A stretch of 64,000 bases of DNA from Ruminiclostridium cellobioparum subsp. termitidis CT1112 (GCF_000350485.1 NZ_AORV01000027.1:1-64000); one strand, 5' to 3'; positions 25,262 to 35,064 are shown, counted from the stretch's first letter. The notes: generated by a model from the sequence alone, not told the origin. Translations and numbers: made by a program.

Positions 25262-26749
25262 TTACTTAAATACATCATAGTGGAAGTAGTCAAAATCGGC
25301 TCTGCCGGCCGCAGCTTCAGTGTTGTAGCTGAACAGGCCCACTCTTGCACCCTTCCAGAAGCCCTCTTTCAACATACAATATCCACCCAGCCGATAGAAA
25401 TCATGTCCATTTAAACTGAAATAGAATTCCGTTTTACCATCCAGGTCCACTATTGTTTTTAACCAGACTTCCCCTGCTTTAATCTCAGGTCCATAATAGA
25501 CGGTACCCCCGGTTACAGCTTTTATCCGGCAGGAATTAGCACCAGCCGCAGCTGCGACCCAGTTTTCCTCTTTTCCCCCCAGATAGCATAAGCCTGCCGT
25601 TTGTCCGGCTTGCATATGCCTGGTGTCCATCTTTACAGTTATAGCTCCGTATTTCCCCATCAGCTTTTGTGTCAGTGTATTTCTGGCCTGATAAATATTG
25701 TTCGCTTTCATAGCAGTCAAAGACAGGCAGCCGGGTCTCAGAGCCAGGGACCACTTTTCCCGGACGGGATTGTGATTCCACTGCCATTGAAGTCCAAGTT
25801 CGGGAGCATCAAACTCATCAGAGGCCTGGGGCAATGTCACCGGATAAAATTTGGCCACATTTGGTTTGTTATATATACTGACCGGCTCACCTTCATTCCC
25901 CATTAACGGCCAGTCATCCACCCATGTCACCGGCTGCAGATGGCACACACGGCCTAACGCACCTGCACTCTGGAAATGCATGAACCAGCTTTCCCCCGAC
26001 TCCAATTCCACCAAACCGCCCTGATGAGGCCCGTTAACATCTGTATTGCCGGTCTGCAGAACGACCTTCCTCTCATAGGGTCCATATATGTTCGCAGATC
26101 TCAGAACAGTCTGCCAGCCTTTTTCAACTCCGCCTTCGGGAATAACAAGGTAATAATAGTTGTTTCGTTTGTATATTTTAGTCCCTTCCGCTATTTTTCC
26201 CACATAGGCTATAACTCCTTCATCCAGAAGCTGTTTTCCGTCAGCACTCATTCTGTGAATTATGATGGGCCCCGCCCCTACCGTACTGTGTCCAAGATAG
26301 GCATTGCCGTCATCGTCCCAGAAAGGACACGGGTCTTCCCAGCCGGAAATTCTCTTTACCTCATGCAGAGGAGTCCACGGGCCCTGGGGCTGTTCTGCAC
26401 TGCTCATATACAAACCTTCATCGGGTGTGCAGAAGTATACATAAAAACGTCCGTCATGATATCTGAGGGCAGGCGCCCAGCTTCCCTTGCCATAACCATC
26501 CATCTCATCATATCTGCTGTGAATATTCAATTGATCATAAACCTGCCCTACTATTGTCCAGTTCACCAGATCCTTTGAATGCAGCACCGGTATCCCCATG
26601 TAGTGAAAATCCGAGCACACCATGTAAAAATCGCTATCTATCCGAATTATGTCAGGGTCTGAATAGTCGGCATTGAGAACCGGATTTTTATATAAATTAT
26701 TTCCAATATCTCCCCATACATTATTGTGAAATTCTTCCGAAAAAGTCAT
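25262..26749 (-). CDS. GH43 family beta-xylosidase/arabinofuranosidase with C-terminal sandwich domain
   Basis: A 495-residue cytoplasmic enzyme. The five-bladed propeller starts NPVLNADYSDPDIIRIDSDFYMVCSDFHYMGIPVLHSKDLVNWTIVG, with catalytic-base Asp in ADYSDPD (near 29), WAPALRYHDGRFYVYFCT (near 92) carrying the pKa-modulating region, and the general-acid Glu in AEGTKIYKRNNYYYLVIPEGG (near 190). From about 305 a concanavalin-like domain (FDAPELGLQWQWNHNPVREKWSLALRPGCLSL) follows, the GH43_C2 arrangement of beta-xylosidases. It lies 22 nt after the second permease gene and should release xylose or arabinose from imported oligosaccharides. Confidence 0.93.
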   Translation of the reverse strand: MTFSEEFHNNVWGDIGNNLYKNPVLNADYSDPDIIRIDSDFYMVCSDFHYMGIPVLHSKDLVNWTIVGQVYDQLNIHSRYDEMDGYGKGSWAPALRYHDGRFYVYFCTPDEGLYMSSAEQPQGPWTPLHEVKRISGWEDPCPFWDDDGNAYLGHSTVGAGPIIIHRMSADGKQLLDEGVIAYVGKIAEGTKIYKRNNYYYLVIPEGGVEKGWQTVLRSANIYGPYERKVVLQTGNTDVNGPHQGGLVELESGESWFMHFQSAGALGRVCHLQPVTWVDDWPLMGNEGEPVSIYNKPNVAKFYPVTLPQASDEFDAPELGLQWQWNHNPVREKWSLALRPGCLSLTAMKANNIYQARNTLTQKLMGKYGAITVKMDTRHMQAGQTAGLCYLGGKEENWVAAAAGANSCRIKAVTGGTVYYGPEIKAGEVWLKTIVDLDGKTEFYFSLNGHDFYRLGGYCMLKEGFWKGARVGLFSYNTEAAAGRADFDYFHYDVFK

Positions 26750-26770
26750 ATTAGCCTCCTAAATATACTT

Positions 26771-27655
26771 TTAACCTTTGACGCTTCCCATTACGAGACC
26801 TTTCATAAAGTACTTCTGCAGGAACGGATATACCGCAAGTACCGGAACTGCCGCCAGGAACACCTGTGCTGCATTAAAGGTTCTGTTGGATACATTCCGC
26901 ATTGTTGCAATTTCATCACTGGCACTCATCATAGTGTCGGCGTTTATTATTATTGATCTCAAATAGCTCTGGAGCGGCCATTTGGATGTTGAGTTCATAT
27001 AGATGAGACCGTCAAACCATCCGTTCCAGTGACCGACCAGCACAAACAGCGACAAAGTGGCTATGGAAGGCAGCGAAAGCGGCAATACAATCTTAAAAAG
27101 AGTTCTCCAGTAGTCACAGCCGTCTATAAAGGCTGCTTCTTCAATTTCCTTCGGCAATCCCCTGAAGAAATTCATCAGCAGGATAACATTGAATACCGGT
27201 ACTGCATTAGGTATGATCAGCGCCCATATGGAGTCCATCAGGCCGGTGTACCTTACAACCATATAAGTTGGTATGAGACCGCCGCTGAAAAGCATTGTTA
27301 CAATAAAGAACCAGGCATATATGTTTCTTGCGGAAAACTCCGATTTTTCCTTGGCTAACGGGTAGGCAATAAATATGGTCAGTACCATATTTACAATGTA
27401 ACCCAGGCCCACTCTCTTAAGAGAGACCAAAAAGGCTGCCAGGAATTCCTGCTTTTTAAGAGCAAAGACGTAAGAATCCAGTGTGAAATCAACCGGCCAA
27501 AGTTTTACATAACCTGCCGCTGCCGCTGATTTGGAACTGAATGATATTGCCAGGACATTAATTAACGGCAAAAGACATCCGAAAGCTACCAGACTAAGAA
27601 ATACATAGTTAAATATACTAAATGCTCTAGAGCCCAAAGTTGAATAATTCTTCAT
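26771..27655 (-). CDS. ABC sugar permease, LplC/YtcP-type
   Basis: 294 residues, six predicted membrane helices (for example YVFLSLVAFGCLLPLINVLAISF; IYAWFFIVTMLFSGGLIPTYMVV). The EAA loop that contacts the ATPase reads EIEEAAFIDGCDYWRTLFKIVLPLSLPSIATL, and the C-terminus FLQKYFMKGLVMGSVKG is characteristic of CarbE-type permeases. It is paired with the LplB-type gene 15 nt upstream and the GH43 gene 22 nt downstream. Confidence 0.95.
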   Translation of the reverse strand: MKNYSTLGSRAFSIFNYVFLSLVAFGCLLPLINVLAISFSSKSAAAAGYVKLWPVDFTLDSYVFALKKQEFLAAFLVSLKRVGLGYIVNMVLTIFIAYPLAKEKSEFSARNIYAWFFIVTMLFSGGLIPTYMVVRYTGLMDSIWALIIPNAVPVFNVILLMNFFRGLPKEIEEAAFIDGCDYWRTLFKIVLPLSLPSIATLSLFVLVGHWNGWFDGLIYMNSTSKWPLQSYLRSIIINADTMMSASDEIATMRNVSNRTFNAAQVFLAAVPVLAVYPFLQKYFMKGLVMGSVKG

Positions 27656-27670
27656 TTTACCCCATCCTCC

Positions 27671-28570
27671 CTAGAATATTCTATATCCGGCATACTTATT
27701 GGCCAGTTTATTAGAAATTAAAATAAGTACAAATGATATTACCGATTTAAAGAGACCTACAGCTGTCGCCACACTGTACTGTGCATCAACAAGACCGATT
27801 CTGTACACCAGGGTATCAAGAATATCTCCGGTGCTGTAAACCTGCGGGCTATAGAGGTTGAATACCTGGTCGAAACCTGCATTTAATATGTTTCCAAGTG
27901 CAAGCACAGTCATAAGTGTAACTATTGGAAGTATTCCCGGTATGGTAACATGCAGGGTTTGTTTCCAGCGTCCCGCACCATCCACATATGCGGCTTCATA
28001 CAGGGCCATGTCAATACTTGTAAGAGCTGCAAGGTAAACAATGGTATCATATCCGAAACTCTTCCAGGTATTTGTTAAAACCAGTGTATACGGGAACCAT
28101 TTTGCGTCCCCCAGGAAGAAGATGGGATCTATTCCAAACAGGCCGAGCAATTGGTTGACAATACCGCTTGAAGGGGAAAGTACGTCAATAAGTATCCCTC
28201 CAAGGATTACCCACGATAGAAAATAGGGAAAATAGATAATTGTCTGCAGGGTTCGCTTGTACCGCTCTCTTCTCATTTCATTGAGAAGCAATGCAAACAC
28301 TACAGGAACTATAAGACCGACAATGATTTTCATCAGTGATATGAATACAGTATTAAATATTACCGATCTGATATTCGGTAAATTCAGCATGTATTGGAAA
28401 TTATCAAGTCCCACCCATTTTGATTTAAAAAATCCCCTGGCAGGGACAAACTTCTGGAAAGCCATGATAATTCCCAGCATGGGAATATAGTGATAAATTA
28501 ATGTTATGATGACCCCTGGTATAACCATGATATGCAGAGGTAGTTGCCTCAGCTTTTTTGCGCTGATCAT
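27671..28570 (-). CDS. ABC sugar permease, LplB-type
   Basis: 299 residues with an N-terminal helix (LHIMVIPGVIITLIYHYIPMLGIIMAFQKF) followed by five more. The EAA loop reads DMALYEAAYVDGAGRWKQTLHVTIPGILPIVTLMTVLALGNIL, and the late YSPQVYSTGDILDTLVYRIGLVDAQYSVATAVGLFKSVI is family-typical. First gene of the permease-permease-GH43 unit; AAAGGAGGAGG precedes the ATG. Its promoter carries the shared direct-repeat operator. Confidence 0.95.
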   Translation of the reverse strand: MISAKKLRQLPLHIMVIPGVIITLIYHYIPMLGIIMAFQKFVPARGFFKSKWVGLDNFQYMLNLPNIRSVIFNTVFISLMKIIVGLIVPVVFALLLNEMRRERYKRTLQTIIYFPYFLSWVILGGILIDVLSPSSGIVNQLLGLFGIDPIFFLGDAKWFPYTLVLTNTWKSFGYDTIVYLAALTSIDMALYEAAYVDGAGRWKQTLHVTIPGILPIVTLMTVLALGNILNAGFDQVFNLYSPQVYSTGDILDTLVYRIGLVDAQYSVATAVGLFKSVISFVLILISNKLANKYAGYRIF

Positions 28571-28628
28571 AATTGCCTCCTCCTTTATGTAGAGCTTATG
28601 TTATTTAATAGAGCAGTATCTACATTAA

Positions 28629-28695
28629 ATTATAAGGGCGGCAATATCACCGAACAATATTCATATCTTTACTTTCAAATCATCTCTTTACTTGA
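28629..28695 (-). promoter_or_regulatory. Promoter plus direct-repeat operator of the permease operon
   Basis: TTGTTC (28652-28657), a 17-nt spacer and TATAAT (28629-28634). Directly upstream are AAGTAAAGAGATGA and AAGTAAAGATATGA, 19 nt apart, overlapping the stop codon of the response-regulator gene. The block is nearly the same as the one upstream of the binding-protein gene and is placed identically to the -35 box, as expected for an activator touching RNA polymerase. Confidence 0.72.
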
Positions 28696-30358
28696 TGAGT
28701 TTTGAGTCTCTGTACTCCTGAGGAGTCATTGAAGTAACTTTTTTAAAGAAACGTGCAAAATTTGTAGCACTCAAGTAACCAACCGCTTCGGAAATTTCAT
28801 GAATCCTGAAATCAGGGCTCTCCAGCAGTTTCTTTGCTTTTCTTATCCTGCAGTCGCTGATATAGTCGGACAGGTTCGTTCCTGTTACCTGCTTAAACAA
28901 GCGGGAGAGATAGGACGGATTGAAATATACTATTTCAGCAAGCCTAATAAGGGATACTTCATCCTGCATATGAAGATTGTCATTAATATGCTTCTGAACA
29001 ATCCCGATAACATCCTGTGCTCTTTTTTCCTCTTCACCTTCCTGTATCTCAAACAAAATGCCTCCGAGCTGTTTTAGATACTCAACGGCATATTTCCAGG
29101 ATTCATGGTATTCCAGGTTCATCAGCTGGTATATACTTATTTTAAAGGCAATCTTTTCGGTGAGATTCCACTTGTTGATATAGGACAGAATAACCAATGC
29201 TATGGCAAAATATTGTTCAACGGCCACTATATCATGCATGCTCTGTGCTTTCAAAAGCTTCTCTGTCAGTTTGCCAAGACATGCGAGGAAATCCTCTTTT
29301 GTCCCGTTTTCAAGTATTTCAGCCAGGTCATCGGTTCTGTACCGGTTTGGCAGACCGCCTTTTCCCATTACAGAGGAATTCTGAAAATCCTTCTCAAGCA
29401 AAGTAGTATCAGAGAGAAGCCGGCCTTCACCTTTGCCTATTTTATAGTTTAAGAGCATCTTTAAAGTAAAATACCTGTCCCGCAGCTCCTTCCAGCCCAC
29501 ATGTGTATCATCGAGAACAAAGGATATGGATTTGCCTGTGGAGTTCCAAAAGGATTCCTGCATTAATTCCGCAACACCCTTTACAAATGTGAGCATATCA
29601 TTCCATGCCCCCTCGCCGGGCTGTCCGTCTTCATCTGCCGCAGGCTGTATAAACCATATGAGAGTGGAGTTGTCATGGTTCAAATATGCAAAGCATGTTT
29701 TTGAAGACAAATATTTTTCTGCGATATACTTTATGTTCAAAAACCATTCGGATTTTACCGAGTAGGGAGTCCCCTTCGGAATATCGTCAATCCTTCCGGC
29801 CAGCATTACTACCTGTTTCTTTACAGACAAAGGAATCTCCAGCTCATCAAACTGCTGCTGCCTGATTTCCGACAGGCTTAATTCGTCATTGAGCATTCCT
29901 CTCAAATATATTGTCTGCAAAAGGCTCTTTGTGGTTACAATCTGTTCCTGAGCCTGCTTTACCAGGGCGGATTTCTTCAAATCCTCCTCAATTTTCCCGG
30001 CTGTATTTATGACGGTTTCAATTATTTTATTATAACCTTCGGTTTTAAGGATATAGCTCACACCATCGTTTTGAATAGCAGTATAAACGTATTCAAACTC
30101 ACTGTGTCCGGTCAGAAATATCACCTTGCATTCAGGCCATTTGCTGCGGATGGTTTCCAAAAGCTGCAGGCCTGTTATTTCCGGCATGCAGATATCGGTG
30201 AGCACGATGTCAATTCTTGTGCGGTTGAGTAAGTTCAGGGCTTCCTGGCCTGAATATGCCTTGTATACATCCAGCTCAACCTCCCTGATATTGCCCAAAA
30301 CCTCACAAAGACCATCTGCGATTATTGCTTCATCATCTACTATCAACAGTCTATACAT
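28688..30358 (-). CDS. YesN-type response regulator with AraC DNA-binding domain
   Basis: 556 residues. The receiver domain MYRLLIVDDEAIIADGLCEVLG has its phospho-acceptor Asp in RIDIVLTDICMPEITGLQLL (near 54) and Lys in SYILKTEGY. A long middle region follows, then an AraC/XylS double helix-turn-helix at the C-terminus (LIRLAEIVYFNPSYLSRLFKQVTGTNLSDYISDCRIRKAKKLLES... ISEAVGYLSATNFARFFKKVTSMTPQEYRDSK). It pairs with the overlapping kinase gene upstream (8-nt overlap with the ATG at 30358, AAAGGAGGATCAG site). Probable activator of the adjacent importer through the direct repeats described. Confidence 0.93.
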   Translation of the reverse strand: MYRLLIVDDEAIIADGLCEVLGNIREVELDVYKAYSGQEALNLLNRTRIDIVLTDICMPEITGLQLLETIRSKWPECKVIFLTGHSEFEYVYTAIQNDGVSYILKTEGYNKIIETVINTAGKIEEDLKKSALVKQAQEQIVTTKSLLQTIYLRGMLNDELSLSEIRQQQFDELEIPLSVKKQVVMLAGRIDDIPKGTPYSVKSEWFLNIKYIAEKYLSSKTCFAYLNHDNSTLIWFIQPAADEDGQPGEGAWNDMLTFVKGVAELMQESFWNSTGKSISFVLDDTHVGWKELRDRYFTLKMLLNYKIGKGEGRLLSDTTLLEKDFQNSSVMGKGGLPNRYRTDDLAEILENGTKEDFLACLGKLTEKLLKAQSMHDIVAVEQYFAIALVILSYINKWNLTEKIAFKISIYQLMNLEYHESWKYAVEYLKQLGGILFEIQEGEEEKRAQDVIGIVQKHINDNLHMQDEVSLIRLAEIVYFNPSYLSRLFKQVTGTNLSDYISDCRIRKAKKLLESPDFRIHEISEAVGYLSATNFARFFKKVTSMTPQEYRDSKLIK

Positions 30359-32081
30359 TCTGATCCTCCTTTTCAATAAAGATTGTAATTGTAGCCCTTA
30401 GTCCTCCAAGTGCGCCTTTTTCCAGCTGCAAACCGCTGGAGGAACCAAACTTGAGTTTCAATCTCTGATGAATATTTTGCAGTGCGGTAACCTCCCCACT
30501 TTCGGAATTTTCCTCCAGGGAACTCCTCATGGAGATGAGTATTTGTTCATCCAGATTGTTTCCGTTATCTTCAACAATTATTTTGTATTGGTTTTCATTA
30601 TTCTCAAAACTGATTACCAGAAGTCCCTGCCCGTTGGACATTGTCAGGCCGTGCTCAAAGGCATTTTCAATGACAGGCTGCAAAATAAGTCTTGGTACAA
30701 CCAGGTCCTTGAATTCATCGGGGAGCTGGTCAAACCTGACTTTTATCTGATTTGAAAAGCGCATGGCCTGAATTTCCGAGTAAACCCTCGCATGATTGAT
30801 CTCCTTTTCAATAGGAACTTCATCGGCGGCGTTTCTTGTTATAAATTGAAAATACTGACCCAGCTGCTCAGTAAATACCTCCAGATTGTCATAATCACCT
30901 ACCCGGGCCATGGTGTTTAAAATAAAAAAGCTGTTATACAGAAAGTGGGGCCTGATTTGAGATTGAAGCTGCTTCATTTCAGCCCTCTGGACCAATATTT
31001 TTTGCTTGTAGACCTGGTCCACAAGAGCTTTAAGATTTTCAATCATCACATTGAAACGGTGATAAATATATCTGAATTCATCATCGTGCCTGTGCTCAAT
31101 ATTTATCTCAAAATCTCCCTTTTCAACCTTTTTAAAGGATGCGGCCAGCTTGCTGATAGGCTTATGGATGAAATTATACATGTAGATTGAAAAAAGTACT
31201 ATAATAACCACAGCCGACACTGTCAGCAGCAGAAACCAGCTGCTGTACTTTTTCAGGGCATAAAATACAGAATCCTCCGGAAGGTATTTGCACAGTGTGG
31301 AATCAAATACGCTGGAATTCAAGGAAACCGCCAGATACCTGTTATTATTTACAACGATTTCCTCCGCGTTATTTTTTCTGGTTATTTTGTTAAACACCTG
31401 CTGGTTTAAATCATTATTATCAGCTGCAATTATTGACTTGTTTGAGTTTTTTACAAACATAACTCCTGCGGCAGGATTTTGTACCATTGACTGCAAAGCT
31501 TCAATCACTCTGCTCTTTGATATCTCTATGACAATAATAAAAAGCTTTTCCCTCTTATTGGTCATATAGGCGTAGGGATATGAAACCGTCATATATTTGA
31601 TAACATTCTTATCAAGTTCGGCTTCAGGGTGGGTATCTATATATTTCATTTTCTCGAACAAATCACTGTCAAATTCCGATACCGATGTGGAGGACACAGT
31701 CCGCTGCAGTGCAGGGATCATAACATACATATCCCCTATATATTTACTGCTGCTCTTAACGGCATACAACCTTTGCTGAACCCGGAGTATTCTCTCCATC
31801 TGTTCGATCCCGTCCATTGATTCCGGGATGGCAGCCAGTCTGTTCAGGTCTTTGTCATTGACCAGTTCAACCTCCAGATTCCCCACTCTGTTTATATCAT
31901 TCTCAAGACTGTCTTTGTAAAAGGAAAGCTGCGAGACCATGGAATTTGAAATCTCGTTTCTCAGGGTGCTGATACCCAGATCGTATATAATTATACTGAG
32001 AATATATATGGGCATAAGAATTAAAATAAATGATATGATCAGCCTCTTCAGAACGGATTTCCGCCACAATTCCTTTTTCAT
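30351..32081 (-). CDS. YesM-type sensor histidine kinase
   Basis: 576 residues. Membrane helices near 12-33 and 280-302 enclose an extracellular sensor; a HAMP region (FIHKPISKLAASFKKVEKGDFEINIEHRHDDEF) follows. The His_kinase motif is QIRPHFLYNSFFILNTMARVGDYD, with His in PHFLYN, and the ATPase part shows VIENAFEHGLTM and IVEDNGNN. This LytS/YesM class senses oligosaccharides directly or through a binding protein and phosphorylates its YesN partner, here the overlapping gene. Its promoter region carries a large palindrome shared with two other operons. Confidence 0.93.
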   Translation of the reverse strand: MKKELWRKSVLKRLIISFILILMPIYILSIIIYDLGISTLRNEISNSMVSQLSFYKDSLENDINRVGNLEVELVNDKDLNRLAAIPESMDGIEQMERILRVQQRLYAVKSSSKYIGDMYVMIPALQRTVSSTSVSEFDSDLFEKMKYIDTHPEAELDKNVIKYMTVSYPYAYMTNKREKLFIIVIEISKSRVIEALQSMVQNPAAGVMFVKNSNKSIIAADNNDLNQQVFNKITRKNNAEEIVVNNNRYLAVSLNSSVFDSTLCKYLPEDSVFYALKKYSSWFLLLTVSAVVIIVLFSIYMYNFIHKPISKLAASFKKVEKGDFEINIEHRHDDEFRYIYHRFNVMIENLKALVDQVYKQKILVQRAEMKQLQSQIRPHFLYNSFFILNTMARVGDYDNLEVFTEQLGQYFQFITRNAADEVPIEKEINHARVYSEIQAMRFSNQIKVRFDQLPDEFKDLVVPRLILQPVIENAFEHGLTMSNGQGLLVISFENNENQYKIIVEDNGNNLDEQILISMRSSLEENSESGEVTALQNIHQRLKLKFGSSSGLQLEKGALGGLRATITIFIEKEDQNV

Positions 32082-32127
32082 ATTTCAACCTCCACCCCAA
32101 TATTAAGCTTTGTTTTCACATTTCCAC

Positions 32128-32173
32128 ATTATAACGAGGCAATAGATGTCCATTAGGACACCATTGCCTCGTT
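32128..32173 (-). promoter_or_regulatory. Palindromic promoter element of the first YesM gene (copy A)
   Basis: AACGAGGCAAT (32133-32143) and ATTGCCTCGTT (32163-32173) are perfect 11-bp arms; inside, GTCC-ATTA-GGAC pairs again. On the minus strand a TATAAT (32128-32133) overlaps the proximal arm, and no good -35 box is seen. Related elements lie at 51140-51172 and 58627-58662. An operator or a REP-like repeat are both possible. Confidence 0.6.
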
Positions 32174-32175
32174 GA

Positions 32176-32238
32176 AACGCATAGATGTAAGAAAATTTTT
32201 ATACAACCGAAAATTTTTCTGCTGAATTTATGCGTTAT
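32176..32238. repeat. Second inverted repeat beside copy A
   Basis: AACGCATA near 32176 and TATGCGTT near 32230 form perfect 8-bp arms around an AT-rich interior that itself has AGAAAATTTT/AAAATTTTTCT-type pairing. Together with copy A it makes two palindromes in tandem in the gap between ftsH and the YesM gene. Confidence 0.45.
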
Positions 32239-32261
32239 AATCTAAAAAAAAGTTTCTTTAA

Positions 32262-32293
32262 ACAAAAAGGCTTGCCCTTTTGTTGAGCAAACC
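32262..32293 (-). terminator. Intrinsic terminator of ftsH
   Basis: GGTTTGCTC, a 7-nt loop and GGGCAAGCC pair over 9 bp (two G-T), followed by TTTTTGTTT on the minus strand, about 25 nt after the ftsH stop. Confidence 0.82.
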
Positions 32294-32318
32294 CTTCTGC
32301 TGTTAAATAAAATATTAA

Positions 32319-34184
32319 TTAGCCTTCCAATTGAGGTGCCGGAGATGCCCCTTCCAGAACCGAACCTTCGAATATTGACTCGAATTCCGCACCTTCAACC
32401 TTCTCCTTGTCGAGAAGAATCTCTGCAAGCCTGTGCAGCTTGTCGATATTCTCCGTCAGGAGTTTAAGAGTCCTTTCGTACGCATTGTCGATAATACTCT
32501 TCACTTCATTATCAATGATTGCAGCTATTTCATCGCTGTAATCCCTGGAATGGGCCAGGTCTCTTCCTATAAACACCTCGTCGTTTTCATTCCCGAAAAT
32601 CATATTTCCCAGTTTTTCACTCATACCGTACTTGGTAACCATGTTCTTTGCAATCTGGTTTACCTTCTTCAAATCGCTGGAAGCTCCGGTACTGACTTCA
32701 TTAAGTATGATCTGTTCGGCAGCTCTGCCTCCCAGGGCAATTATGATTTCCTCTATCAGCTGGGACTTGGTGTGGTAGCTCTTATCCTCCTGAGGTCGGC
32801 TTGCAGTATAACCGCCGGCCATACCCGCAGGAATAATGGATACTCTGTCAACCTTCTGGCTGGTAGATACAAGCTTTATGGCAATAGCATGGCCTGCCTC
32901 ATGGAAAGCCGTAACCTTTTTGTCTCTTTCACTCATAACACGGCTCTTCTTTTCAGGGCCCATCATGACCTTGAAGGCGGCTTCCTTTATCTCTTCGTTT
33001 CCAATTTTCTTCTTATTTCCTCTGGCAGAAAGCAGAGCTGCTTCATTCAGCAGATTTTCCAGATCGGCACCTGTAAAGCCGGGTGTTATTCTTGCCAGAT
33101 CGTCAAGTTTTACATCCTCGGACAAAGGTTTTCCTCTTGAATGAACCTTTAATATCTGCTCTCTTCCCCTTATATCGGGAAGTCCTACAACAACCCTTCT
33201 GTCGAAACGTCCGGGTCTCAACAGGGCCGGGTCCAGAATGTCAGGTCTGTTGGTGGCTGCCAGGATAATTACTCCTTCATTAATGCCGAAACCATCCATT
33301 TCAACAAGCAGCTGGTTAAGAGTCTGTTCTCTTTCATCATGTCCGCCGCCCAGACCGGCTCCTCTGTGTCGGCCCACAGCGTCAATTTCATCAATGAACA
33401 CTATGCAGGGTGCGTTTTTCTTTGCCTGCTCAAAAAGGTCACGGACACGGGAAGCACCCACACCCACAAACATTTCGACGAAGTCTGAACCGCTTATGCT
33501 GAAGAAAGGCACTCCCGCTTCACCGGATACGGCCTTTGCAAGCAAGGTTTTACCTGTACCGGGAGGTCCCACCAAAAGTACACCCTTTGGTATTCTGGCA
33601 CCCAACTCAACAAACTTTTTCGGAGCTTTAAGGAATTCGACTATTTCAGCCAGTTCTTCCTTTTCTTCATCGGCTCCTGCCACATTATCAAAAGTAATCT
33701 TCTTTTTATCATCAACAGTCATTTTTGCACGGCTTTTACCGAAGGACATCACCCTGTTTCCGCCTCCGCCGCCCTGGGACTGCTGTATGAAGAAGAACCA
33801 GATCAAAATAACTATAACGATAAATCCGATAGTCGGAAGAATGGATACCCACCACGGTGGCTGCGGCGGAGTTGTAACACTGTATTTTTCTATTTTCTTT
33901 TCAACGTATGCATCCGTGAACCTTTCAGATGCCGAAGTAACATCAGGCGGAACGGTTACCACATATTTGGTCACCTTGCTTTTTTCATCCAAAGGTTTCC
34001 TAAGTTCTACCGTAGCTGTGTCAGTTTGCAGCCCAATACTTTTTACATTTCCCGCATCCATCTGGGTCAATAACATAGAATAATCCATTTTGGGAGGATT
34101 ATCAGATGCAGTATAGAATGTAATTATTACTAAAATTATTATAAAAATAATAATATAAAAACTGATACCCTTAAAATATTTCAA
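32319..34184 (-). CDS. ftsH: ATP-dependent membrane zinc metalloprotease FtsH
   Basis: 621 residues. Two membrane helices (about 7-25 and 110-133, [26 protein letters not shown]) flank an extracytoplasmic domain. The AAA module has Walker [14 protein letters not shown], Walker [12 protein letters not shown] and the second region of homology [21 protein letters not shown]. The protease site is HEAGH with a downstream Asp. Degrades misfolded or unassembled membrane and regulatory proteins. The gene order tilS-hpt-ftsH is the conserved Bacillota arrangement. Confidence 0.98.
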   Translation of the reverse strand: MKYFKGISFYIIIFIIILVIITFYTASDNPPKMDYSMLLTQMDAGNVKSIGLQTDTATVELRKPLDEKSKVTKYVVTVPPDVTSASERFTDAYVEKKIEKYSVTTPPQPPWWVSILPTIGFIVIVILIWFFFIQQSQGGGGGNRVMSFGKSRAKMTVDDKKKITFDNVAGADEEKEELAEIVEFLKAPKKFVELGARIPKGVLLVGPPGTGKTLLAKAVSGEAGVPFFSISGSDFVEMFVGVGASRVRDLFEQAKKNAPCIVFIDEIDAVGRHRGAGLGGGHDEREQTLNQLLVEMDGFGINEGVIILAATNRPDILDPALLRPGRFDRRVVVGLPDIRGREQILKVHSRGKPLSEDVKLDDLARITPGFTGADLENLLNEAALLSARGNKKKIGNEEIKEAAFKVMMGPEKKSRVMSERDKKVTAFHEAGHAIAIKLVSTSQKVDRVSIIPAGMAGGYTASRPQEDKSYHTKSQLIEEIIIALGGRAAEQIILNEVSTGASSDLKKVNQIAKNMVTKYGMSEKLGNMIFGNENDEVFIGRDLAHSRDYSDEIAAIIDNEVKSIIDNAYERTLKLLTENIDKLHRLAEILLDKEKVEGAEFESIFEGSVLEGASPAPQLEG

Positions 34185-34357
34185 ATATCTCCCTCCTTAT
34201 GCTAACCAAGGTATCAAACCTAGTCCATAGGCTGATTCAACCAACCCCACCTACGTTTGTCATATATAATTTAATACCAATCTGCCACTTCGTTCAAACA
34301 TTATAATCATTGCATATTAGCTTTTTTCCTGTTTTGTACAGTATTATTATATTAGCA

Positions 34358-34386
34358 TATACACATATAAAACACAACAAAGTCAA
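34358..34386 (-). promoter_or_regulatory. Candidate sigma-A promoter of ftsH
   Basis: TTGACT, a 17-nt spacer and TGTATA occur in the 220-nt gap between hpt and ftsH. The rest of the gap is AT-rich leader without a clear structure. Confidence 0.45.
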
Positions 34387-34403
34387 TTGCCTGTCAATAT
34401 TTT

Positions 34404-34943
34404 TTATTTTTTTGAGTATACATCCTTTTTGAGGATACACACTTCCGGAAGATTTCTGTATTTTCCGGCGTAATCCAGACCGTAACCTATAACAAATTCA
34501 TCAGGTATTTCAATTCCCTTATATTCAACATGCACTTCTGCCTTCCTCCTGGACGGCTTATCCAGCGCAGCGCAGATTTTAACGCTGAGAGGACCCCTTG
34601 TTTTAAGCAATTCCACAAGATGATTCAATGTGAGTCCGGTATCAATAATATCCTCAACTATTAACACATGTTTTCCTGATATATTTGTATCAACATCCTT
34701 GATAATTTTTACAACGCCTGATGATTTTGACGAATCTCCATAGCTGGAAACCGATATGAAATCCAGATCTACAGGTATGGTTATTTTTCTTGCAAGATCT
34801 GCAAGGAATATAAAACCACCCTTTAATACTCCGATTATGACCAGTTCTTTCCCCTCATAATCCTTTGAAATACGGCTGCCCAACTCTTCTACCTGTCTAT
34901 CGAGCTCCTCCTTCGAAATTAAAACTCGCTCAATTACATCCAT
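34404..34943 (-). CDS. hpt: Hypoxanthine phosphoribosyltransferase
   Basis: About 179 residues. Converts hypoxanthine or guanine plus PRPP to IMP or GMP. Seen: LVIIGVLKGGFIFLADLARKI, DFISVSSYGDSSKSSG and the PRPP loop VLIVEDIIDTGLTLNHLVELL, then the C-terminal PDEFVIGYGLDYAGKYRNLPEV, all diagnostic. A GTG two codons earlier (34949) lies too close to the GGGGGA site, so the ATG at 34943 is preferred. Between tilS and ftsH as usual. Confidence 0.96.
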   Translation of the reverse strand: MDVIERVLISKEELDRQVEELGSRISKDYEGKELVIIGVLKGGFIFLADLARKITIPVDLDFISVSSYGDSSKSSGVVKIIKDVDTNISGKHVLIVEDIIDTGLTLNHLVELLKTRGPLSVKICAALDKPSRRKAEVHVEYKGIEIPDEFVIGYGLDYAGKYRNLPEVCILKKDVYSKK

Positions 34944-35064
34944 TGCCACTTATCCCCCTTGTTAAGTTTTAGCATCAATATTATAATAATCTATTCTATA
35001 ATTAAGTTATTAATCTACGATCTGCTTTTCATTTACGTCGTTGACTTTTTCCATAAAAGCCTGA

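Noticed and set aside
33238-34083. A 281-codon plus-strand open frame inside ftsH
   Set aside because: Antisense to conserved ftsH coding sequence, low-complexity Ser/Pro-rich translation, no ribosome site.
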